From Okeania sp. SIO1I7 (GTDB lineage Bacteria; Cyanobacteriota; Cyanobacteriia; Cyanobacteriales; Microcoleaceae), in contig JAAHGF010000021.1 of the NCBI GenBank assembly GCA_010672585.1, forward strand, positions 68,992-132,991: a stretch of 64,000 bases of DNA, in the 5' to 3' direction. The notes beneath the pieces are model-generated. The model made no database searches and was not told where the DNA came from. It saw nothing but the letters and a program-made list of their open reading frames with translations. Below, piece after piece: positions 9,368-17,633 of this stretch. The position numbers were made by a program, and so were the translations under genes. Every line of letters starts with the position of its first letter. Within the stretch, counting starts at the first letter, position 1.

Positions 9368-10459
9368 TTAAAACCCCATCACTTCAGCTACTGCCTCTAT
9401 ATTCGGCTCTATTCCCTGGCGAAACTGATTATTGCTATGTTTAATCGCCACATCTGGGTCTTTGAGACCATGACCAGTAAGTACACAAACTACTTTTGCT
9501 CCTCTAGGAACTTGGTCTTTGACTTTCAATAAACCCGCAACAGAAGCAGCACTCGCAGGCTCACAAAAAATTCCTTCATTGGACGCCAATAAACGATAAG
9601 CCTCTAATATTTCCTCATCGGTAACTGCTGTAAAACTTCCTTGACTAGCTTGTTGAGCTGCTACAGCTTTTTCCCAGCTAGCAGGATTGCCAATTCTAAT
9701 GGCGCTGGCCACTGTTTCCGGTTGGACTACAGGATGACCTTGAACAATGGGTGCTGCCCCTGCGGCCTGAAAACCCATCATTTGCGGAAGGCGATCGCAT
9801 TTTCCGATTTGATGGTATTGACAAAAACCCATCCAATATGCTGTGATATTTCCGGCATTCCCCACAGGAATACATAACCAATCTGGGGCATCCCCCAAAG
9901 TGTCCACTACCTCAAAAGCTCCTGTCTTTTGGCCTTCTAGACGATAAGGATTAACTGAGTTAACTAAAGTGACAGGATATTTAGCGGCCACATCTCGGAC
10001 AATTTCTAAGGCTTGGTCAAAATTTCCCTTGATGGCTAAGACTTCTGCACCATATAATAAGGCTTGGGCTAATTTTCCTAGGGCAACATAACCATCTGGG
10101 ATTATGACAAATGCTCGCATCCCACCTCTTCTAGCATAAGCAGCAGCGGCAGCTGAGGTATTGCCTGTGCTAGCGCAGATTACTGCTTTTGCCCCTTCCT
10201 CTTTGGCTTTGGATATGGCTAAAGTCATGCCCCTATCTTTGAAACTACCTGTGGGATTAAGGCCATCATATTTGACAAAGACTTCTACTTGGCTGCCTAT
10301 TTGATGGGCGATCGCTGGCACAGGTATGAGAGGAGTATTACCTTCATGCAATGTGATTACAGGAGTTTCTTCTGTCACTGGTAGATAGGATCTATATGCT
10401 TCAATCAAACCAGGCCAGCCTTGTAATTTTGACTGAGAAAAAGGCCGTGTTAAGGTCAT
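9368..10459 (-). CDS. thrC: Threonine synthase
   Basis: This 363-residue PLP enzyme converts O-phospho-L-homoserine to threonine in the aspartate-family pathway. The PLP lysine is K74 in [11 protein letters not shown]. The [13 protein letters not shown] phosphate/substrate loop and the glycine-rich [12 protein letters not shown] loop are present, with the C-terminal [11 protein letters not shown]. Length and motifs match the short bacterial class used by cyanobacteria. The ATG at 10459 is the natural start. Between it and the structured RNA upstream lies about 100 bases of AT-rich leader; the RNA reads in the same direction, but I see no classical threonine attenuator (no leader peptide rich in Thr/Ile codons). 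Confidence 0.96.
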   Translation of the reverse strand: MTLTRPFSQSKLQGWPGLIEAYRSYLPVTEETPVITLHEGNTPLIPVPAIAHQIGSQVEVFVKYDGLNPTGSFKDRGMTLAISKAKEEGAKAVICASTGNTSAAAAAYARRGGMRAFVIIPDGYVALGKLAQALLYGAEVLAIKGNFDQALEIVRDVAAKYPVTLVNSVNPYRLEGQKTGAFEVVDTLGDAPDWLCIPVGNAGNITAYWMGFCQYHQIGKCDRLPQMMGFQAAGAAPIVQGHPVVQPETVASAIRIGNPASWEKAVAAQQASQGSFTAVTDEEILEAYRLLASNEGIFCEPASAASVAGLLKVKDQVPRGAKVVCVLTGHGLKDPDVAIKHSNNQFRQGIEPNIEAVAEVMGF

Positions 10460-10563
10460 TTTTAAGTTTTGAATTTTTTACTGTAAAGTTTTAGTTTTTT
10501 TTACCTTAGGCCAAAGCTATAAATAACTTTTTGGTCAATTTTTAGTAAGGTTGACACTCCACT

Positions 10564-10620
10564 GGATAAATCCGCGTGGATTCGTGATTAGGAGTTTTCT
10601 ATCGGGATAAATCCGCGATT
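10564..10620. repeat. 13-bp direct repeat beside the structured RNA
   Basis: GGATAAATCCGCG occurs twice (near 10564 and 10608), 44 bases apart, immediately downstream of the structured RNA's presumed 3' end. It could mark an insertion boundary. Confidence 0.6.
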
Positions 10621-10860
10621 TTCACATTGCTCGGAACGGCCACATTGCCAGTACCATACCATAGTACCCATACAGCAGCAGCTCACAAGGCAGTGCCAAT
10701 CGCCACTACCCTCTCCGGTCATTGGACCATTGAGACTACTTTCTAAAGTTGTTGGTTGATTCTACTCGCTTTGAGGTACAACGTGCGGACTAACGGCTAG
10801 AAACAGAGTGCAGGCTAGCACCGGGTCACCTTTTCGGTTAACCACCCTTTAACGTGGATC
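10618..10860 (-). ncRNA. Solitary structured RNA, possibly HEARO/IscB omega-RNA-like
   Basis: This block of about 240 bases is much more GC-rich than its surroundings and is dense in local stems. On the minus strand these include GGTTAACC-GAAAA-GGTGACC, GTGC-TAGCCT-GCAC (with an overlapping GCTAG/CTAGC pairing), GTTGT/ACAAC, GGTC-CAAT-GACC, GGTAGTG-GCGATTGG-CACTGCC and GTAC/GTAC. Two stems are perfect only as minus-strand RNA, where their mismatches become G-U wobbles, which fixes the strand. The candidate 3' end reads GCAATGTGAAAATC and so contains GTGA, the type of site reported at HEARO 3' ends. No IscB gene is adjacent. The HEARO identity is from memory of the family and unproven; 10861-11199 shows nothing else convincing. 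Confidence 0.45.
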
Positions 10861-11199
10861 GTCCATTAGCTAACGATACTCTCACCATGGTTAAAAGGTC
10901 ATTGTGTCTTGATACTTTGATTATCGCATATTTTGACTACCCTTTATTACCCGTCGCGTTGTTTCCATCGAGCCGTTCAAACTGGCACTTTTCCCACTTA
11001 CCGAAATTTTACAATGAAAACTTAATCAAATCTATGGTTAAGAAAGATACTAAACCTTACTAATCTTATTGTATTATCCAAGTGTTTAGTGTTGGATATC
11101 GTACTCCAACTTTTAATGCCGGAAGTTAAATAGTTGAATTTGTTGTAATTTATCTTAATATTCCGGTTACAATAGAAAAATTAAGTGAAGTAAGTATAA

Positions 11200-11439
11200 A
11201 TGGCTAGTAAGTTACTGATGTCTAACAGCATATCCACTTTGTCCAGTGCATCTGTTTCTGTAGATACTTCTAAAAGGGTAAATGTTTCAGGGGTATCAAG
11301 CAATCAAAACTACACTCAAGAAAAGATGAAATCTTTGTATCAAACAGATCAACAAGTTAAGTTGCTCCATCTTGAGGCAGAAGTAGAAACTTTATTGTTG
11401 GAATTGCGGACTATAAAAGAACGAAACTTAGAAAATTAG
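11200..11439 (+). CDS. Small conserved cyanobacterial protein
   Basis: This 79-residue protein has a serine-rich N-terminal half (1-40) and a conserved-looking C-terminal helix, YTQEKMKSLYQTDQQVKLLH, continuing into LEAEVETLLLELRTIKE. That helix pattern is known to me from small hypothetical proteins throughout cyanobacteria; the function is unknown. AAGTGAAGTAAG precedes the ATG. Its transcript may end at the hairpin at 11685, or that hairpin may belong to the desA leader. The gap 11440-11684 is AT-rich with no further gene. Confidence 0.7.
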   Translation: MASKLLMSNSISTLSSASVSVDTSKRVNVSGVSSNQNYTQEKMKSLYQTDQQVKLLHLEAEVETLLLELRTIKERNLEN

Positions 11440-11684
11440 TCTCAGAGGTTGAAAAATAATTCAATCAATAAAAATCGTGAATAAATAAATGATTGCTAAA
11501 CTTGACGAATGAAAAATCAGATAGTAGCAGTAACCAAATCAATTAATTTACTTTGATAATGACAAGACTGTGATATAAAAAGAAAGGTTTTGCTACAGTT
11601 CTGTTGTGTACAAAATTGACTAAGATTCACTAGGTGGTAGTATGTCTTAAAATTTTCTGTTAACTACTTTCTGTGGTCAAAACT

Positions 11685-11716
11685 GCCAGCAAAATATTTG
11701 CGCTGGCGTTTTTTTT
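11685..11716 (+). terminator. Intrinsic terminator or desA leader hairpin
   Basis: GCCAGC, an 11-base AT-rich loop, GCTGGC, then G and a run of T. The six-pair stem is perfect. It lies about 245 bases after the small gene and only about 60 bases before the desA ATG, so it is either a plain terminator or a conditional element in the desA 5' region. Confidence 0.8.
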
Positions 11717-11774
11717 CGGAATAATAAATCTACTGCATAAGCACACAAAAAAATACGGAGAACTCAAATAATTT

Positions 11775-12830
11775 ATGACAGTATCAATTGCAGAATCTAC
11801 TAATGGAAATTCTGAGATTAGAAATGAGCAACTACAACTAAAAGATATTGTAAAATCCCTGCCTCGTGAAGTTTTTCTCAAAGATAAATGGAAAACATGG
11901 ACAATGGTAGCGGTCAATATTTTTATGGTCGTATTAGGTTACTGGGGACTAACAATTACACCTTGGTTTTTATTGCCCCTACTTTGGGTTTTGACTGGCA
12001 CAGCATTGACTGGGTTTTTTGTTATTGGCCATGACTGCGGTCATCGTTCTTTTGCTAACCGTCGGTGGGTCAATGACCTAGTGGGTCACTTAGTCTTTTT
12101 ACCTTTAATTTATCCGTTTCATGGCTGGCGAATAGGCCATAATTATCACCACAAACATACGAATAAAATGGGTGAGGATAATGCTTGGCAACCTTGGTAT
12201 CCAGAAGATTATGGGAATGCAGGTAGCTTCATGCAGTCAGTGTATCGGTTTATGCGTGGCAAATTTTGGTGGTTAGGATCTGTTGCTCACTGGGCAGTTG
12301 TGAATTTTGATTGGAGAAAATTTGAGGGTAAGGATAGTGAAGATGTCAAATTTTCTACATTGGTAGTTTTTGGGTTTAGCGCGATCGCCTTTCCTCTGCT
12401 TATCGCTACAGTTGGTCTGTGGGGTCTGGTCAAGTTTTGGTTAATCCCCTGGTTGGTTTACCATTTCTGGATGAGTACATTTACTATTGTTCACCATACA
12501 GTACCAGAAATTTCTTTTAATCCTGCGGAAGAGTGGAATGAAGCGGAGGCTCAATTATTTGGTACAGTACATTGTGATTATCCCCGGTGGGTAGAGTTTC
12601 TTTGCCATGATATTAATGTGCATATTCCCCATCATATCTCAACAGGAATTCCTTCATATAATCTGAGGAAAGCACATAAATTTTTGAAGGATAAATGGGG
12701 AGATAAACTTTATGAAACTAAGTTTTCTTGGTCTTTAATGAAGGAGATTACAGAGAAGTGTCATTTGTATGATAAGACTAAGTTTTACCTAACTTTTAAA
12801 GAGTATGATGCTCAAAAAGTTTCCCAGTAA
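11775..12830 (+). CDS. desA: Delta-12 acyl-lipid fatty acid desaturase
   Basis: This 351-residue membrane di-iron desaturase introduces the second double bond (delta-12) into oleoyl chains of membrane glycerolipids, using ferredoxin in cyanobacteria. All three histidine boxes are visible: HDCGH at 86-90, HNYHH at 122-126 and HIPHH at 283-287. Hydrophobic pairs lie at about 43-85 and 195-232. The ATG at 11775 has GGAGA about 12 bases upstream. desA homologues are cold-induced in several cyanobacteria; the terminator-like hairpin 60 bases upstream is the only regulatory feature seen. A strong intrinsic terminator follows the gene. Confidence 0.95.
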   Translation: MTVSIAESTNGNSEIRNEQLQLKDIVKSLPREVFLKDKWKTWTMVAVNIFMVVLGYWGLTITPWFLLPLLWVLTGTALTGFFVIGHDCGHRSFANRRWVNDLVGHLVFLPLIYPFHGWRIGHNYHHKHTNKMGEDNAWQPWYPEDYGNAGSFMQSVYRFMRGKFWWLGSVAHWAVVNFDWRKFEGKDSEDVKFSTLVVFGFSAIAFPLLIATVGLWGLVKFWLIPWLVYHFWMSTFTIVHHTVPEISFNPAEEWNEAEAQLFGTVHCDYPRWVEFLCHDINVHIPHHISTGIPSYNLRKAHKFLKDKWGDKLYETKFSWSLMKEITEKCHLYDKTKFYLTFKEYDAQKVSQ

Positions 12831-12948
12831 TTTTAGTTAGGAAAGCGGTCAGCTATCAGCTATTAGCTATCAGTTTCTCAAGGTTTTTAATAGGGATTCA
12901 AACCCCATTAACACATACCACTAATTTTTCATTTATCAATTTTTATAT

Positions 12949-12976
12949 AATCCGGCATTTTGACCGGATTTTTTTT
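12949..12976 (+). terminator. Intrinsic terminator of desA
   Basis: A perfect seven-pair stem AATCCGG / CCGGATT with loop CATTTTGA, followed directly by a T-run. Confidence 0.92.
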
Positions 12977-13050
12977 ATAGGGTATCTTGATACTCAACGG
13001 GAGCAAGATGCTCTTAGAAAAATAACCCCAAGCAGAATAAAATTAATTGA

Positions 13051-13151
13051 TATAGCAGTCGAAGCAAAGGTTAGGACAGATTAAAAGCTTAAAACTCAGA
13101 CAACGCAAGGTTTTTCCTTCTTCCTTCTTTCTTCTTCCTTCTTTCTTCTGC
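13051..13151. repeat. Dispersed repeat R5 with TTCCTTC microsatellite
   Basis: TATAGCAGTCGAAGCAAAGG, AAAAGCTTAAAACTCAGACA and a CTTCCTTCTTTC tract. The same order recurs at 42811-42905 and, inverted, at about 25353-25418. It lies in the spacer before the nuclease-ParA gene. Confidence 0.8.
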
Positions 13152-13308
13152 CATAATACCACTTTTATAAATTGGTATAAAACTGTAAAAATACTGAAAA
13201 AAAAGTAATATAACTGAATCAAATTGTCAAGATTGACATCAATTAATCCGTTGGATAGGATCGGATAAATTAATCAAGGAAAAAATTCAAAATTAAGGAA
13301 TAATCACC

Positions 13309-14913
13309 TTGAGTTTTAATCCAGACTTATGTCGCAATGAAAGCGAAGTAGAAAGTAAACTAATTGTTAGTTATCTGCTGCCAAAATTAGGATACGGTAT
13401 CGAACATTGGCATCAAGAAGTAACGTTGGGTAGTATCCGTTTAGACTTTTTATCATTTGCTGCCCAGAAGTTACCTTTTCGTTTAGATGGAGATTCTCCA
13501 TTAAGTTTAGTTATGGAGGCAAAACATCCGAGAGAAAATTTAGACCGCCATCAACGAAAACTGAGGCGTTATTTAACAAGTATAAATGTAAAATATGGGT
13601 TGTTAACTAATGCTAAAGAAATTAGGATTTATCAAAGAGACAGAAATAAGATTGAGTTAATTTTTAGTTGTTTAGGGGGTGAAGTTGATGACAAAATAGA
13701 AGAAATTAAAAAATTAGTAGGTCGAGAATCTTTGCGTCAAAAAGGGAGTTGTAATAGACCAGAAACTCCGGTAGAAAAAGCAGGTGTAAGTGAAGATAAC
13801 ACTCTTCAATCTGAGACGAATCAAATTGTTAGTAATATTCCCGAAAATCAGGGAAATTTAGTCAACCTTGAAATCGATTCTAATCAACCACAAATTTCTG
13901 TAGAAGAAGCCAGGGGAAGTGAGGATAACGCTCTTCAATCTGAGACGAATCAAATTGTTAGTAATATTCCCGAAAATCCGGCGAATCAAGTAAATATTGA
14001 AACAGAGTCTAATCCAATTAATCAAAGTAGGATAAATTCTATGAAAGTAATTGCTGTCTATCACAATAAAGGTGGAGTTGGAAAGACGACAACAGTAGTT
14101 AATTTAGCTGCCGCCTTAGTGCAAAAAGGAAAGAAAGTTCTAATTATAGATTTTGATAGCCAGGCAAACGCCACATTTGCTACTGGTTTAGTAAAATTTC
14201 AGTTTGAAGAAGATGATAATATTAGAAGCAGTTATGTTTATCATCTAATAGAATCAGCTAATTTTGGTTTTATTCCTGAGATAGCTAGAAAATCAGAATT
14301 TTTTAACGATCCAGAACTAGATATAGTTCCATCTCACATTCAATTAATCGATCACCAATATAGGCTGACAAACATTATTGCTACTAGATCGAGATTAGTT
14401 ACGAAACTGAAGAAAGTAGAAAATCTGTATGATATAGTAATTATTGATACTCCTCCATCTCGCGACCTTTATGCTGAAATCCCCCTTATTGCTGCGGATT
14501 ATTTGATAATTCCCTCTGATTTAAAACCATTTGCAAATCAAGGATTACCAAGTGTAAAAAATTTCGTCAAACAAGTAAATGAATACAAAGAAACTACTGG
14601 AAAGCGTCCTCTAAAAATTATGGGTGTTCTTCCTTCTAAAATTTCCCCTAATTCTAAATTTAGAGAACACACATTTTCTCGACAAACAAAAGTAATTTCA
14701 GAACGTTACGAGCTTCCTTTAATGAATAGTATTATCTCAGAAAGAACAGCTTTGTCAAAATGTTTAAATCAAACTATAACAGTAGGTGAATTAGATATTC
14801 CTAATCCACTATCTATATTTAAGTATTCAGAAAAAGACTCCGCTGCTAACCACTCTGCTGATGAATTTGAATTATTAGCTGAAGAAGTTCTACACAAAAT
14901 GGAGAATATTTAA
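13309..14913 (+). CDS. Fusion of PD-(D/E)XK nuclease-like domain with ParA/Soj ATPase
   Basis: This is a 534-residue two-domain protein. Residues 1-145 resemble the N-terminal domain of type I restriction R subunits: E13/E16 in the first helix, D46 in SIRLDF and E70-A-K72 form a plausible PD-(D/E)XK site. A linker (about 150-244) contains two copies of a 43-residue repeat (SEDNTLQSETNQIVSN and SEDNALQSETNQIVSN). ParA starts at residue 245 (MKVIAVYHNKGGVGKTTT; deviant Walker A KGGVGKTT), with DFDSQANAT and the Walker B region VIIDTPPSRD. The best start is TTG at 13309 with AAGGAA upstream; ATG at 14041 would give ParA alone. The stop overlaps the next ATG by one base, so translation is coupled. 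The biological role is unknown. Confidence 0.85.
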   Translation: MSFNPDLCRNESEVESKLIVSYLLPKLGYGIEHWHQEVTLGSIRLDFLSFAAQKLPFRLDGDSPLSLVMEAKHPRENLDRHQRKLRRYLTSINVKYGLLTNAKEIRIYQRDRNKIELIFSCLGGEVDDKIEEIKKLVGRESLRQKGSCNRPETPVEKAGVSEDNTLQSETNQIVSNIPENQGNLVNLEIDSNQPQISVEEARGSEDNALQSETNQIVSNIPENPANQVNIETESNPINQSRINSMKVIAVYHNKGGVGKTTTVVNLAAALVQKGKKVLIIDFDSQANATFATGLVKFQFEEDDNIRSSYVYHLIESANFGFIPEIARKSEFFNDPELDIVPSHIQLIDHQYRLTNIIATRSRLVTKLKKVENLYDIVIIDTPPSRDLYAEIPLIAADYLIIPSDLKPFANQGLPSVKNFVKQVNEYKETTGKRPLKIMGVLPSKISPNSKFREHTFSRQTKVISERYELPLMNSIISERTALSKCLNQTITVGELDIPNPLSIFKYSEKDSAANHSADEFELLAEEVLHKMENI

Positions 14914-15647
14914 TGATTTCATTCTACCTAGTCGATGTTCAAAGTATTACTTCAAATCTGCCACGTTCTAATTTTTCAGAACATGAAATTGAAAATTTAG
15001 CCGATATAATTTTAGAGTGTGATGGATTAGTAAAACCGCTTTTGTTGAAGCAAGTTGAAATAGAAAAATATGAAGTCATTGATGGAGACTTAGAATACTA
15101 TGCTGCTGTGAGAGCGAGGGAAAAAAATCCACGTCAGGCAGAAATGGTTAATTCTTTAGTAATATCATCAAAAGTTGAAGATTTAGTTTTAAAACAAGCT
15201 GAAGCTCTTAAACCAAAAACGCCACCTCCTTTACCGGATAGTGGTGGAGAAACTCCCGCACCAAGTAACGCAGAATCTCGCTTATCAAATTTTGATTTTC
15301 GTCTAATTAATATGGAATCTAGGTTAGACAATATAATAAATGAAGTTAAAGGACAGCTTTCATCCCAAAACCAAGCATTAGAGGCAAGAATTCAAGAATT
15401 AGAAAGAAGAATTCCCGAACCAATTCCTCCATTATTAGACGCTCTCAATACTATGTCTATAGCTCAACTAGGTACTAGGTTAAACAAAGCAGGTGTAAGT
15501 CAGAGAGTAATCAATAACATTGAAAAAGAGCGAAATCAAAAACAGTTTCAACCCTTTGAGTCTTTCAGTGATGTTATTAAACGTATTGACGGTTTAGGTG
15601 ATAAAACAATGATTAAAATTATTGACTCCTGGCAAGATAGATCGTGA
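14913..15647 (+). CDS. ParB-N-like protein with coiled coil and HhH-like C-terminus
   Basis: This 244-residue partner of the ParA fusion begins on the last base of its stop codon (TAATG). Residues 1-100 look like a ParB/Srx domain (VDVQSIT... LVKPLLLKQ... EVIDGDLEYYAAVRA). A proline-rich stretch (PKTPPPLPDSGGETP) leads into a coiled coil (about 125-170, RLDNIINEVKGQLSSQ). The C-terminal 65 residues contain SIAQLGTRLNKAGVSQ and VIKRIDGLGDKTMIKI, resembling tandem helix-hairpin-helix DNA-binding motifs. The usual ParB central helix-turn-helix is absent. No parS-like palindrome is evident to me nearby. The layout suggests a DNA-associated partner for the nuclease-ParA protein; this is inference. 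Confidence 0.75.
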   Translation: MISFYLVDVQSITSNLPRSNFSEHEIENLADIILECDGLVKPLLLKQVEIEKYEVIDGDLEYYAAVRAREKNPRQAEMVNSLVISSKVEDLVLKQAEALKPKTPPPLPDSGGETPAPSNAESRLSNFDFRLINMESRLDNIINEVKGQLSSQNQALEARIQELERRIPEPIPPLLDALNTMSIAQLGTRLNKAGVSQRVINNIEKERNQKQFQPFESFSDVIKRIDGLGDKTMIKIIDSWQDRS

Positions 15648-15657
15648 GTCTCCGTAG

Positions 15658-15790
15658 GTTGGGTTTCGTTACCTCAACCCAACTTCTACCAAGATTAACT
15701 TTTACCAAGATTATATGTTGGCTCGATCCTACTGATAAGTTGGGTTTCCCTTCGGGAAGCTGCGCTAACACTTCGTTCTACCCAACCTAC
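15658..15790. repeat. GTTGGGTT/AACCCAAC hairpin repeats
   Basis: A perfect eight-pair stem GTTGGGTT-10 nt-AACCCAAC at 15658-15683 sits 10 bases after the ParB-like stop and may serve as its terminator. A related hairpin (TTGGGTTTCCC ... CTACCCAACC) lies at about 15738-15790, and another at 30299-30323. GTAGGTTGGGTT palindromes of this kind are common dispersed elements in cyanobacteria. The rest of the spacer to 15957 shows nothing. Confidence 0.8.
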
Positions 15791-15957
15791 TTTTTATAAT
15801 AGAGTTGTCGCTAAATAGAGGGAAAAAATCGCTACAACCTAGACAGAGCAATCATTCCAAGGGATTTGAGCCACCAATGGCTACAATCCTTATAGAACAA
15901 GGTTTTTGGGGATTTTTTAAGTTATAAAGCGACAAGTCTAATCTTTACCCACTCCTA

Positions 15958-16857
15958 TCAAAAAAAACTCTGACACTTTTCCCTCTGAGGACAAATATCA
16001 CATAAATACTCTTTCTCCGTCCGTGGAGGTGGGTCAGGTTGAGACTCCTCCCACCTTAACCACTCCCGCATCTCCTGTAACTTAGCAGGAACTAAACTCT
16101 CCACCACATTCTCTAACTTTTCCCATGAGTAATGATACTCTCCCAACTCAGGCAAAACCCAATAAACAACCGCATCAACAGGTACTTTTTTCTTTTGCTT
16201 CAGCAAAAAACTATAGAGAGCAATTGCCATTAACTGAGAGGATACTTCTACAGTTTCATAAGTCTGATAATTAACCACACATAAACGACGAGATTCAAAA
16301 TCAAAAATTAAATTATTAACTTTTCCCGTTAACTTTTGATTGTCACCATCTGGTATTTTAAAAGTATAATCTAGTAGTATTTCCCTTGTAATTAATGTGC
16401 GACGAACTACAACACTTTCATGACAGTAACGCCGATTTTTAACAATGATTTTAGATATATTTAAAATTAGTTGAGTTAATAGCTGCCAAATTTGATAGAA
16501 TGCTGTTGCTAGACTAGAATCTTTTGTCATTATTGTGTCTAAATAAGGAAAGAAAATCAACTCATAAAATAATTGTTGTATTTGATGAGCGATCGCCTCT
16601 ACCATCAACTCCTCAAACTGTCCCTCAAACAAAGCTTGAATCTTAGATTCTTGTCTAATCATATTCATCAACTGATTAGCTAAGTCAAGAAAAGCACTAT
16701 CAATTTCCTGGATATAATCTTTTGACAAAAACAGATGCTCGCCCCCAAAACGTTGTTTCAGATAAAATAAACGTGGGCACTCAAAAGCAACTTTAACATT
16801 GGTAACACTAAATGGGGGAGACTGTAGTTGAGGTTTATTAATTATTGGCATTGACAA
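15958..16857 (-). CDS. Cas4-like Fe-S protein with inactivated PD-(D/E)XK site
   Basis: This 299-residue protein has the Cas4/RecB-type layout. An N-terminal cysteine (C27 in FECPRLFYL) and a C-terminal C286-x2-C289-x5-C295 cluster would hold a 4Fe-4S centre. Between them is the region matching the nuclease core, but the residues that should be catalytic are changed: GKVN at 178-181 where Cas4-type proteins have Asp, and VVNYQ at 194-198 where they have D-Y-K. All three replacements are conservative amides (N, N, Q). It is therefore probably a DNA-binding pseudo-nuclease. It is the last of a minus-strand set with the ATPase and winged-helix genes, though separated from them by a repeat-filled 0.8-kb spacer. 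No cas1/cas2 or CRISPR is nearby. Confidence 0.75.
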   Translation of the reverse strand: MSMPIINKPQLQSPPFSVTNVKVAFECPRLFYLKQRFGGEHLFLSKDYIQEIDSAFLDLANQLMNMIRQESKIQALFEGQFEELMVEAIAHQIQQLFYELIFFPYLDTIMTKDSSLATAFYQIWQLLTQLILNISKIIVKNRRYCHESVVVRRTLITREILLDYTFKIPDGDNQKLTGKVNNLIFDFESRRLCVVNYQTYETVEVSSQLMAIALYSFLLKQKKKVPVDAVVYWVLPELGEYHYSWEKLENVVESLVPAKLQEMREWLRWEESQPDPPPRTEKEYLCDICPQREKCQSFF

Positions 16858-17055
16858 ATTATCCTGATTTTCCAGGTTTTTAAGTAGTTAATATCGCTAA
16901 AAATTTTTCAAAAATTATCAGTTTTATCTACTAAATATTGATTTTGATTTATCGCTCCTAACTTGCAAGCATTTCCTGCTGAATACTGCAAAAAAGCCGT
17001 CAGCTATTAGCTAGCTTCGTGGATCAGAACTGCGGACTTCAGCTATTAATTTTGG

Positions 17056-17178
17056 GGAAGGTTATTTCAGTTATCAGTTATCAGTTATCAGTACCTCTGC
17101 AATCAGGAGGTTTGATATTAGGAATATTCTCTTTTTTTTACCCCCTTAGGGAGAATTTAGACCACAATTTTTTGGTAA
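17056..17178. repeat. R4 repeat (TTATCAG-headed)
   Basis: ATTTCAGTTATCAGTTATCA iterations, then TACCTCTGCAATCAGGAGG, a T-run, CCCCCTTAGGG and a tail CAATTTTTTGGTAA. The same module occurs at 32405-32552 and 56866-56986. It is probably a small mobile repeat. Confidence 0.8.
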
Positions 17179-17245
17179 AAGTAACCTTTGAAATTGAGAA
17201 AGAATAAAAAGTTACTGCCAAAGTTCCCGGACTAAACCTTAGAAG

Positions 17246-17520
17246 TAATTAGGGTTTGCTGATTAAATCTAGCATTGACATATAAAGACAAGTGCCTTTT
17301 TGGGTCTGTAATACCTTGCTTTTCAGCTCTTCACGCTCAAAAAAGAGCGTATTTTAGGCACATAGTTGGGCAGAATAATCTTGGGAAAATTCTTACTTCT
17401 ACCTCCTCTACATTCCCATTTCTCCTATCTTCCCCTCCTGGGAGGGGGAGGGGTGAGGGGTGGGTTGTCTCCTGTCTCCTACAAAGAGCAAAAAGACTTT
17501 CCATACGCAAACCCTAATTA
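17246..17520. mobile_element. 275-bp MITE with 14-bp perfect inverted ends (R3)
   Basis: The left end TAATTAGGGTTTGC (17246-17259) and right end GCAAACCCTAATTA (17507-17520) are perfect inverted repeats. There is no coding capacity. A second copy of almost the same length (274) lies at 53217-53490, and diverged or partial copies lie at about 62130-62704 and 63823-63960. Internally it holds a GC-rich palindrome remnant (CCCCTCCTGGGAGGGGG) related to the hairpins in tnpB. Target duplications are not clear. Confidence 0.8.
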
Positions 17521-17633
17521 TTCATTACTAATTGGTGAATGGGAGCGCATTCCAAAGGAATAGCTGACTGCGAGTTAGCTGTTTGCGCAGCATTCTGCAG
17601 GAAATGCTTACCCTAACTTTTATTATATATTCA

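Noticed and set aside
10854-11063. 69-residue open frame next to the structured RNA
   Set aside because: No family resemblance, composition unlike neighbouring genes, and no match to IscB or another nuclease start.
13309-15647. Ordinary plasmid or chromosome partition (parAB) operon
   Set aside because: ParA is fused to a nuclease-like domain, and the partner has no ParB helix-turn-helix; no parS-like palindrome seen.
15958-16857. CRISPR-associated Cas4
   Set aside because: No cas1, cas2 or repeat array in the window, and the catalytic residues are replaced.
17275-17563. Two overlapping frames of 65 and 80 residues
   Set aside because: They lie inside the 275-bp MITE and its G-rich palindrome; no protein-like pattern.
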